64,000 nucleotides of DNA from Ostrinia nubilalis. Lineage: Eukaryota > Arthropoda > Insecta > Lepidoptera > Crambidae. The notes beneath the pieces are model-generated. The model had not been told where the DNA came from. It did no database searches and saw only the letters and a list, made by a program, of their open reading frames with translations. The stretch lies in contig NC_087098.1 in NCBI RefSeq assembly GCF_963855985.1, forward strand, positions 11,118,501 to 11,182,500, written 5' to 3'. The position numbers and the translations under genes are program-made. This document shows, piece after piece, positions 53,689-64,000 of this stretch (its first letter is position 1; the number at the start of each line of letters is the position of its first letter).

Positions 53689-56600
53689 CTGAAATTACCA
53701 GATAAGGCACCGCTCAGCATGAGCCTGCTCCTCACAATATTCCTTCGCAAGAAGGACAGACCAAACAACCTATTCTATTAAACGTCCTAATCAGTAGATA
53801 CAATTAGGTATATAAGTATTGATCCGATCTGAAGTAGTTGAATGCTAAATTCTAAATCTGGATGCAGATACCGATCTCAGAGACACCGCCGGCCTCTCCG
53901 CATGTCTTGTCAAGGTACCCTAAAATTATCAATCTCTCGTTCTCTACTGCATACCGAAAAACATTGATACAATCACAAACTACTTACTAAACCTCGTCAC
54001 CTTTGACAAACCAGACGAGACAGCAACTACTAGAACGGAAGGTTAGTGTGTAACATTTTATCTTCTGGAACACTTACGTGAACTCAGGTTCAACAAGTCG
54101 TCATCTCTAAGGGTTTTGTCGGTAAATACGAAATCTATACGACTCAACAAGTGCCTATAATGATAAGCTTGATCTCCAGTGAGGGCTCATCACAACTCGA
54201 CCCCACACAACCGATCCAATACACAAGACTCCAGCCCAGCATCTCTTAACAACCATCTGGATGTCTACAAAATATCAGAAATCATAATCAGCGATGGGGG
54301 ATTTCTCATTTTTTCATTCATTTCATGTGCGTTCACTAATTTTGCTATCGGACAATCAAAGCATAGCCTATACTCGAAACTAAGGGAGGAAGGGGCACAT
54401 TCATAGCCTTTATTGGAACTGTCTCTCTAACTTTTCAACTTGAAAAACATCACCTCCTTCCGGTTTAGTCGGGTAAAAATAGCTCTGGCAGCGCAAAATA
54501 TTATCTCCCAGGTCGATTCAATCAATTTTATCTGACGATCTAGGTCGATTTACGGGGAAAACAACCTACTTAGTGGCATCTCCTGGGTGCAGATCCAAAG
54601 GTAAATATTCCAAAAGTTCGGAAAACTGGATATCCAAAGACCCCACAGAGATACACCAGCAGCCTTTGCAACGAATTCAACCAGGGTGGCTATGGTGGTA
54701 AACTAGGCTAAATCTTTGCTGTCCCGTTTCTCACCACAGCAAAAGGTACCTGCTTAGCACCTCGAAGTGACCTTTCTGGCTTTTCTTAGCAGGGCTCGAG
54801 GCCGACCCTCAAAATACAGAATCTCCACCATGTTATTAACACATGGTGACCTCCACGTCAGGATCAGGTAACATGTAATTTTTTAGTATGTTGAGTTGGG
54901 GGTAATAAGGTATCGTTCCTAAAACATACCTGGCAAAATTCCACTTTAAAAACTTATAAAATAACCTGGCCTTGGTGGTTAAGCTAATGGCCTAAGGAAA
55001 ACAGTCGTAGCTTACCTCTTGAAGCTCGACAGCAAGATTTATCTGCTAGACTTAATCGTTCATCTACTCTTCTACTACCTTTATGCCCTGTGGGTCTCAA
55101 CAAAATTCACTTTAAAATCGCAAACCAGTCGAAGGATGGTCGATTAGCCTTCTTTTTTCTTACTAAGCATAAAATCTTAACCAATTTCACTTCCTGATGA
55201 AGGCCTTAAACCCAACAGTAGGTATCTAAAATGTGACCTTTACGAGGCTTCTCGCAGACTAGCTTATGTATATTTTTCTCCTACCATCTACATCAGCTGC
55301 TGACATGACAAAACATAGTCTCACCTGAATAATTCCAAGATTAAGTTAATAAACCTTGACCTACGAGTAAATTCGGCACCGTTACGGCATCAAACAAACA
55401 ACTGGGAAAAATGACAGCAAATCCCAAAAAACAACATAGGTATGCCCTTGCTACGGTTGCGTAAGTCACTGGAATCAGGCGAGCAGAGGCGAACAGCGGA
55501 ATATAATAACACATTATTTATTTATTTTTCAACACCAAGTAATACTAGGAATCTACATGAATAAAATAATAATTTATAATCAACATACCGTCGTGTTGCT
55601 AAATACCCATTAATCTACCTAATCTATAAATATTAATTGAACTACAAATAACATAACACAATGATAAAACTTACCCTTAACTACATTAATATAAATTACT
55701 AAAACTATAACAAAACTTTCCTCTGACCAAACTATGCACTTATTACACATCTTACACAGTCATACTAGTTTACTAACTAAAATAAAATAAAATAAAATAA
55801 AATATTTCTTTGGAACAAGTATAACTTGTATTACATAAACATGAAGACACCCTGTAGGTACGTTGCAAAAAAATAACTAGCAGAACGCTCGACCCGAGTC
55901 GACGTAGTATCGCGTTGTGCGACTCACCTCCAGCTGGCAAATTTATTGATACCTACCGCCTTCCTATAATATTAATTTTTATACTTATAAGCTATTGCGA
56001 TGAATGTGCAATGTCACAACAAACATTTTTATGTTTAGTGATATAAGAAATGTTAGATTATAAGCCTAACCTTGTAATTAAAATAAATAAATAAATAAAA
56101 TAAAAAAACAGTATAAAGGTTGTTGGATTTAAATCCTCTCCTGGCATTGTTGATTTCGTTGTGGCATCTTTAATTTGGGTTGATACTTAGCCATAGATGA
56201 AATTATTTAATGAGATATTGGCGTAGGCAGAACAATAATAGCAATATGATAAGGCAGACACTTTTATTAACTGATCTACGACCGATACACCAAATAACAT
56301 ATTATTTAATTAATAACTTTCAATCAACAGATCTAAAGCATGTTGGATACTCTTCAATCACATCGTACGCCTGCATTATAAACTTATGTTGATGGCTCGC
56401 ATGAATCTTACTGCCATGCGGGCAAATTATATCAATACACACTCAATCTGCATTTTAATCAGGAAAGAATTTCTGAATTCAGTTCAGTAGCTTTCCAGTT
56501 TATTCATTTCAAACATACAAAAGTACAAGCCCTCCTACTTTGTGATATTAGTGCTGCTCTCACTGGGCGTTTAGAACAAAACATGTTAATACCCTGAAAT

Positions 56601-56696
56601 TAATCATGTTCTAATCTAGTTCTGTTACAGAAACTCGAAAACTTTCATCACATAGCGCCATTGGTAAGTAGTCACCAGGAGCTAATAAACAAGTCT
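53689..56696. other. No gene recognised; LINE-like tails
   Basis: 53.7-55.5 kb is GC-richer than average but has no long frame on either strand. (AAAAT)n at 55780-55803 looks like a minus-strand LINE tail, (AAAT)n at 56082-56105 like a plus-strand tail. TTATTTATTTATTTTTCAACACC at 55503 may be another minus-strand tail. Confidence 0.3.
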
Positions 56697-56730
56697 CTCA
56701 CCAGATGCTGTGCATCGTCACATGCCGAAT

Positions 56731-57037
56731 AATAGTACAAGTTTTACAAAACAATAAAACTTGTATTATTGAGCAGAGACGATGCACAGCATCCCAAGAA
56801 GGCCTCCTGGTGAGCTCTCTATGAAGAACTCCGAGCAAGCTCGCCCCCAGGTGACTAAAATGGCGGCAAACGGAAGTAAGTCAAATCAATTCCTATTAAA
56901 TAATTGCGGAAATGACGTCATTTAAGGTATAAAATGGTAAAAAACTACACCGGAAGTAGACGCATCTCTCACCAGATGCTGTGCATCGTCTCTGCTCAAT
57001 AATACAAGTTTTATTGTTTTGTAAAACTTGTACTATT
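56731..57037. mobile_element. CRE/ETS/YY1-bearing repeat, copy 2, with 63-bp perfect inverted repeats
   Basis: 56731-56793 and 56975-57037 are exact reverse complements over 63 bp (AATAGTACAAGTTTTAC...GATGCACAGCATC). Between them lies the same core as copy 1: AAAATGGCGGCAAACGGAAG, TGACGTCA and CCGGAAGTAGACG. ACCAGATGCTGTGCATCGTC also occurs at 56700-56720. The arrangement is that of a TIR element or of a locally rearranged repeat. Confidence 0.85.
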
Positions 57038-60000
57038 GTCTTTATTCGTCAAATTAGTGTGCAAATAAGTCCATTTTTTGTCATATTGAAAATTTCAAAA
57101 ACCGGGCCAGCTTTTAGATTCTGTGCTTTTACTCCCGATCTGCGTTTTATCTCCCGATCCCGTGGCCATTGCTACCAGTAAAGCCGAGACGGACTTTTAC
57201 GTCCACAGATTGACAATTTGGTCAGGTATTACCGTATTTCGGTGGCAATGAATAATATATTAAGATAAGGTACGATTTATGAAGGGCGGGTAGGGTTTTA
57301 ATCTCGCGCAACGACCATAACAAGACGTATGGGCAAATTACTGAATCCGTTATGTGAGAAAACGATTTAATAGACCCTCAGTCTACCTGAGTGCCACCTT
57401 AATATTTTATTTAAAAGATCAAGGGAGATTAATATGCGTGTGGTTTGCTTCGCTGTTAGGATCTTCATCAGTACAAAATCATAACGTGCATGGCTTTTGG
57501 GTTTTAACTGGATGTTTATCTTACTGCATTAAGAAGGGTATTTAAAACATTTACATGCTGTTTAATATGCTGTGCTCTTGTATCCGCAGAGTCCACAATG
57601 AACTTTATGCTGTGAAGATACGGTTGAAAACCAATTACTTTTTTAGGCCTGGTTAAGGGTTATTTAACCGTTTGGATATCGAAATAGGTACCTAAACCAA
57701 TTACTTTACTAAAATCGATGAATATTCGGAATTATGCATGATATTAAAAATAAATTAGGTAGAGTTTTTGAAGGGCGACACCAGCTGTAATTTTGGTTTT
57801 GGATCCCACAAGTATTAAATACGATTAAATATTTTTACTTTAACTTAAAATTATTGTAAGTTAGTGCATGTACCTACGTTCGCTGTAAAATTACAAAGCC
57901 ATACATTAAACCACCGCGCCCACCCATCGAACAAATAAAATATCGGGTCTGCCACGTATCTTACTAGAAAACCCAAATAAAATGGGGTCTATGCATATTA
58001 AAGTATCATCATAGGGAGGGATGGTGGTTTATTTGTCACCTGGGTCGAGTTTACGCCCCTTTTATTGAACAAGCCAGTGTCAATAGTAAAAGGCGATGTG
58101 GTCATTCTCTTTTTATGGGGCCACAAATTCTTTAGGACGACGTAAACACAGCATTGTTTGTCGGTAATTTACTGACAATGTCACATTAGCAACAGATTCT
58201 TTAATAGTTTGATTGGGCGAAGCTTTTGTCACAGGGTAGAAACAGAAAAGATCGATGAGGCAGTAACATTTATGATAAGGAGGAGCTTTCTTTGTGTGTA
58301 CTATAATATTACTGTTCTCCGATTATATTAATGATGATTTCCCCGCATTACAATTTTGACGCGTTAGGTTAAATTTTTTATTAAATAAATAGTTTTTACT
58401 TATGATATGCTCAAAAAATTCATAGTAGATACCTAAAAGTTGTTCGTATTGTTCAGCGAGATGAAACCAGTACCCAAAGTTTAAAACCGACGAAATAAAA
58501 GCTGGTAATCCAGGTAGAACGAAAGCAACATTTTAAACAAGTCAACTGCACAGAAGCAAAAGCTCGGAATTCATGAGACAGAAAATTTACAGCGCACTAA
58601 AATTATCATTCACGTTGAATTATTTCTGGAGCACAACTAAAACTTTATCCGGCTGTTTAAACACTTAAACGGCTTCCATAAAAATATTAATATATCCACA
58701 ATTTTAATAGCGCGACTCATAAAATATTCATATACAAAATAACACAAGTGTGCTCGGGCTCACAATAAAATTCAATCATGTTCGCGGGCGTTGCGTTTGC
58801 GCAGCTATAATGTTTTATGGTGACGTTGCTCCCACGCTGCACGAATCATGGCACGGTAAAGATGAATGGACACAGCTCTGGAATATATCGGGCACTCGCC
58901 ACGAACTAAGTTTCATGTGTGACGGTGTTTAATATCTGTTTAAGTCAGCATCAAATGTGACGCCCAAAGTAGGTAGTCAAAAAGTTTGCAGCATGTCTTT
59001 GTTACAATTGGAAAAAGGTTTGTGTTTTCAACATTCTGATCATTTGACGCTACCTAGCATACATAAGTAATCATTTAGACTCTAGATATTTTGATTCTGT
59101 ACATCATCTCGAGAAAAGCAAGGTGTTATTTAAAACCAGTATATCTCAGTGTGGTCCCAAGGGGTTTAATTAGTTGATGCTTTGATGAGCTAACTTTGAG
59201 AATCCTGTTGTTCAGACGAAAGCACACTAGACTACTCATTATTGTTGCAAAATCGCCTTTATTACTAACTGTATAAGAGGCCATCGTGTTCAACTTGACT
59301 TGCTGTCGTCCGTAGGTACCTTACGCGTCTCAGTAGCCGTGCAGTCTCATTTAAGAATCTTATCAGACTTACAGATAACAAACTCTTAAGCCGTATCAAC
59401 GCCATAATTATTGAAAGTCTTTTAATCTCAACAAGCACTGTTTTATGGCAATACGAGAATCATCTAGGACCTGAGTTGAGGACTGTCTAATCCATTTTAA
59501 TAGGCCATTCCAAGCTCAAATGGACTATATTAATTCTTTCCAATTCCAATGGCATGTGCAGATGTACTTTCTGCATTCCAAGTGCCCCATAGCATCCCAT
59601 TGGACCTTAATTTTCTCTCATTTGAGTTTTCCTCCTTCTTGGCTCGGCGCCAGCAGACGATTGACTTTATGCTAAGTCTAAATCTTCCCTCATGTTAGTT
59701 ACATAGAACAATCACTCTTAAAGACGCTTAGCGAAGATATACTCCTTGATATTATATTGCGTTATCAATCAAAGTCGCAAGTATCAAGATTGTTGAGGCG
59801 GATTATTTTATTGGGAGTATTTTGCGGCGTCATAAATTGTTATTTGTTTTTTTTTTATTATGATAATTATGTTAGACAATATATCTAGAGCAGTTACATT
59901 GATGCAAAATGAAGATAATGGAAACACTAAGCAGTTTCAAACACGAATCACAACTAAAGTTTTTTGGAACTGAAACGCACGTAACACAAACATATTTAAA

Positions 60001-61091
60001 TACGTAGACCAATCACATTGTATGCGCATGACATGAACAAGTTTCAATACGTGAATTCATTCATTCAAATAATACAATTAAAGTATCAAAACCTCTCAGT
60101 CGCAGTATTGAAATACCTTAAAGCGCTTTACAAAAGACAGTAGCGAACTGGGGACCAGCCGCCCTGTTGAGATAAACGCGGGTCAAATGGCACTGCAGTG
60201 TAGCCTCATAGATATTATTCTAGCTAAAGCTACAGACGGGCATCTTATTCGTACAATGTTGGTTTAATTTACTTTTAAGGAGCTTGATAAACGGTAATCA
60301 AAGACATGATATAGGTTTTGTCTGTTTGGTATTAGCATTTTAGCGTTTGAGAAAAAGCGGAATAGCGTAACATGACTTTTTATACTACGGCTCACTACCT
60401 CTGATCACTGATTACAACATTCCTGAAGAAGATAATATTAAGCAAAACAAGGTAGAGTAAATGCTCTACCTACTGCTTTCATTACATACTGTATTATGGT
60501 CATTTCACTGTTATATTGTCAATGCTTATGTCAAGTACAGTTTATGAACGTCATTGCGTTTTTGTACATATTAAAAGCTAAGTTGAAATCTGAATATGCG
60601 TGAAAATTACTCCAACTTTGTTAATTTATTCGGTATGTTAAGTTAAATTTGGTCAAACACGTGAACACTTTATTCCCATGGACAATGGTTGCTTTTGAAA
60701 TTGATTAATGACACAACAACCTCCCATATTAATACGTGAAACAGTACAAAACAGCTGCCATTTACACCTGTACATCAAAATCACGCTATTGTTTCGTCTC
60801 CACGTATCATTTGTTTGATATCTGTATAACCAAGCTTATTATTAACACAACAAGATAGAAATCTTACGAAAAGGCTTTAAAATACGTTAAGGCTCGCGCA
60901 CACGACCCTTTTAATCTAAACACTGGCAGTAATTGGACGTAAAATCTTTTACAGCTCATAGACAATATTTATGACGACTTAATTTTCTTCAATCACATTA
61001 AAAGTAGTTAGCAATATTAAGATTACTCGTAGCTTATCCAACTGAGGATTTTACTACCTTTATTATTAACCGTAATCCCAACTAATCCCAA
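57038..61091. other. Non-coding, nothing recognised
   Basis: Four kilobases of AT-rich sequence with only short frames. A slightly GC-richer piece at 58745-58930 has a 60-codon frame without domain. Confidence 0.35.
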
Positions 61092-61116
61092 CTAATATTA
61101 TAAATGCGAAAGTAAC

Positions 61117-61169
<53 letters not shown>

Positions 61170-61351
61170 TACGCTTTCCCGCTTAAACCTCGCAACCGAT
61201 TTTGATGAAATTTGGCATAGAGATAGTTTGAGTCCCGGGAAAGAACATAGGATAGTTTTTATCCCGGTTTTTGAAACAGGGACGCGCGCGATAAAGTTTT
61301 TCTGTGACAGACAAAAATCCACGCGGGCGAAGCCGCGGGCGGAAAGCTAGT
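61092..61351 (+). mobile_element. Helitron-like non-autonomous element with (TCTG)n
   Basis: Opens CTAATATTATAAATGCGAAAG, then (TCTG)13 (61116-61168), then CCGATTTTGATGAAATTTGG, CCCGGTTTTTGAAACAGGG, and closes CGGGCGAAGCCGCGGGCGGAAAGCTAG-T. This is a well-known lepidopteran repeat design, microsatellite-associated and with a CTAG end, plausibly of the Lep1 Helitron type. Confidence 0.65.
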
Positions 61352-62944
61352 AAAATATAAAAGCTTGAGTAATTTAAATGTTACCGAGTAAAATTTAATT
61401 TAATACATTGTTCAAGTTATTTAATCATTCACAGCAATAAATATTTCGCTAATTGAATTGGAAATTACAGTCCAGTTATTATTCATTTCATTACCGTCGG
61501 CTCCTTTATACCTATGCTATAAAAATAAACCACCAAAGACGGTGCAGATGTAGGTACTTGTATAATTATTTTTGAAATATTAATATTAATTTCTAAAAGG
61601 AAACGCGTAACAACACTTCATGTACCTACTCTCTTTATGTACGGACGTTGGCACATCAAGCTAAATACTGCGGCAAATTATAACAGTGTAATAATAATTT
61701 GATTTGCTATCGACTGTGCTTTGATTGGATAATTTTATTTTTTGACTCAAAATTCGTGAATGTTCGTTCGCACGGTAAACATGGAAGTCGTGTGCGCACC
61801 CCTTAACTTTATAATCGGGGGCATCAATCAAGCAGACCCCTAATGAATCGTCCGTTTGCTTAAGGGTGCGCTTCGATATCTTACACGCGATAGGGTTACA
61901 CAATGGGAGGTATTTTAGGGATCCTTACTGAATGTCAAATTAAAAACAACCGTTTCTTTGTGACAGACGAGATAAATAGCCATCACTTATCAAGATTAAT
62001 TACCTACTTGAATAATATCACAAAGAGTACCTAGAGAGAGTTAGATCAAACATCAAACGATGGCTCGGTGGTTATAATCACCTTACCAGATAGTATGAGA
62101 TTCAATTCCTGGTTTTAATCTCTATTAAAATATCGCTTAATACCTACTTACCGTCGTAAGTCAAATAGCCGCTGAAAGCCATTTAATAGCAAATTATAAG
62201 TCACTTATGAAACTATTATAATTGCTACTGAACTCTTTCTATGATAGAGGCGTTCTTACACTTGTCTACATTTTTTTTAACTTATTTTAACATTTTATTG
62301 TTTTCGACGTCTGGCGGAAACGAGATTCGAAAGGGTTAAATATTTTTTCTTAATGAGTTACACTTTTATCACCGCACCGGTTGTTTGTCTGTTCATTTGT
62401 ACATTTACATATTATATCATGTATAACAGCCTAGTTAATCCGTTTGTAAACGTATAATTAGGTACCCTAAAAATACGTGCGATTGGACTACCTTGATTTT
62501 ATCATTACAATATACCCAAGGTAATTTATAATATGATATAGTAGTATAATACCCAAATTAATGTTGGATTTAGAAAAAAAACAAACAGTGTTAACAATCA
62601 GCAAATCAACTTAGATCACTGTCCAGAATAAAAAAAACTTAATCTAAGTCTTCATCGAGCTAGTCTAAGAACGTAGTTTATTAACCTCTAAAATTAAATA
62701 TTTTTAAAGTATTAATAGTTAACCGATGTTATCGTAAGTTTGTTTATTTGGGCATAATTTTCTCCCAGCACCGTATCACAGCTTGTGAATCTTATGCCCA
62801 TACATTTAAGAATCACTTGGTCATCTACCGTATTTGGTGCTTGTACTATGAAGCTACTAAATGATGAATGAACTGTACCGATCTTTATCAAATGCCATGA
62901 CCGTCCTATCTGGTTCATTGTTAAAGCGCCATTGTCGTGTTATA
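61352..62944. other. Non-coding; SINE-like head at 62055-62125
   Basis: TGGCTCGGTGG (62061-62071, A box) and GATTCAATTCC (about 62099-62109, B box) 27 bp apart suggest a decayed tRNA-derived SINE. Nothing else recognised. Confidence 0.35.
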
Positions 62945-63327
62945 CAGGGTGATTTTGTTATCAGTTTCCAAATTTTAGGAGGGACTCAGAATCAGTAACT
63001 TAATCGATTTACATAACGAAAACATAAAAAAAAATTTTTTTTTTCATATTTAATTATTTTTATCCGTTTCAAAATTGGCAAACGTGGATAATTTGCTTCA
63101 TTCATAGAAAAATATGTACACACAGTTAACTGCAAAGCTTAATAGATATAGTGGTGCGCGAAATTAAACCTTAACCAAAAAAATTAAGATAATTAATATA
63201 TGGGCGAATTAGACTCATTTTTTTCTCGAAAATTGCCACCATTAAAAATAATTAAGATAAAGTTGTATTGTTAAATTGTTCTATAGAGCTTATTAAAAAA
63301 AATGATACTAATTGCAAAGTCACCCTG
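62945..63327. mobile_element. TA-flanked MITE (CAGGGTGA family 2)
   Basis: Ends CAGGGTGATTTTGTTATCAG and GCAAAGTCACCCTG with TA at both sides (62943-62944, 63328-63329). 383 bp. The termini match those at 42000 and 43217 but the inside is different. Confidence 0.8.
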
Positions 63328-63329
63328 TA

Positions 63330-64000
63330 TTTATAATAGAATGGCTCCTGTCCGTGACTCCGGTGCAGGATCCAATTCAAAGTGGAAAGATAACTGGCAA
63401 CTTTTACACGAATATAATTATGGGCACCATTAAGGCCGGGTAACAGAGAAAATGGCGAAAATGAGGTTTTCATTTTTCATTTTTGAGGTACTAAACAGTA
63501 AAATAAAAGGCTAAGATTTTTTTTGGGCATAGTTGAGGATATTTTCTAGGGCTATTAACGGATGGAAACACGATTTGATGAAGTTGACTCGATAGAATAA
63601 ATTCCCAAAGTTACCTCTATTCGTTTTCTAATTATGGTTTTATTTTTAAAATAAGCGATTTGAGATTCTGAATCTTTTACTAAACTAAAGTTCAGAAATA
63701 ACTTGAGGGCTTTTAACGGATGAAATTTTTATATTGCGTCTTATTTAGTTACTATGTTAAAAAATGTGGAAAAATCGCCCATGACGGCTTGGACAATCTC
63801 AATCAGTCGCGCGGTGGCGCTTACGGAGGACGGACGCGTGCCAGTTTTTTGGCCGTGACAGTTCTCGATTTGTCAATATTTTTGACAATGATGACTTTGA
63901 TGAGTCACAGTATAATAATACCAGTGTTACTGGAGAAAGCTAAAATTTTTGATAATTAAGAATTCTGAATTTTGTCTACCTATTGAAATTTAAATCGTTG
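63330..64000. other. Non-coding, nothing recognised
   Basis: A 79-codon frame at 63720-63959 has no recognisable domain; the CpG-rich piece at 63800-63840 is short. Confidence 0.35.

Noticed and set aside
61098..61322. Protein with TDRQ repeats on the minus strand
   Set aside because: Translation of the (TCTG)n microsatellite and flanks of a Helitron-like element.

Overview
The window looks like nuclear DNA of a moth or butterfly (Lepidoptera). It is AT-rich, eukaryotic in layout (TATA boxes, Inr/DPE, AATAAA, splice donors, no operons) and packed with repeats whose ends are familiar from lepidopteran genomes: Helitron-like pieces ending in cgggcgaagccgcgggcggaaagCTAGT, RTE-type LINE 3' ends (QQW, then GAT repeats), (AAAT)n or (TTTGAA)n LINE tails and TA-flanked mariner-like MITEs. 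Species cannot be named from the sequence alone.

Layout. 1-2.8 kb: 5' part of a Ty1/copia retrotransposon on the minus strand (LTR, tRNA-iMet half-type primer site, intact gag-pol frame running off the window). 4.4-9.1 kb: a foldback MITE, a 118-bp MITE family with copies elsewhere, an 0.8-kb TIR element and a ~245-bp tandem repeat. 9.6-13.1 kb: a Helitron-like element split by a dead RTE LINE, and a second RTE LINE with a perfect 12-bp target duplication inside another LINE tail. 13-28 kb: mostly unrecognised sequence with small TE relics, some GC-rich islands and a possible orphan first exon. 27.9-28.1 kb: an Inr/DPE promoter followed by an exon coding the first half of a THAP zinc finger. 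29.0-33.2 kb: three DNA elements nested in each other. 33.3-37.7 kb: a very young, apparently intact Ty3/gypsy element with identical 104-bp LTRs. 37.8-39.1 kb: the one complete host gene, an intronless cathepsin B-like protease. 39.2-40.3 kb: a truncated Jockey-type LINE. 42-44 kb: mariner-like MITEs (one nested in another) and a tRNA-derived SINE. 50-57 kb: two tandem-repeat arrays, an AT-rich palindrome dimer, and two inverted copies of a repeat carrying CRE, ETS and YY1-like motifs. 57-64 kb: largely featureless, with a Helitron-like element holding a (TCTG)n microsatellite and one more MITE.

The genes do not form a pathway. The biological content is one secreted or lysosomal protease gene, an orphan THAP exon and perhaps parts of introns of genes outside the window, set in a transposon landscape with several datable nesting events. 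I found no CRISPR, no prokaryotic system, no rRNA and no convincing tRNA gene. The most unusual items are the intronless cathepsin B with an altered occluding loop and a fresh gypsy insertion about 260 bp upstream of it, the THAP exon, the three-level nested foldback elements, and the mobile repeat with promoter-like motifs.
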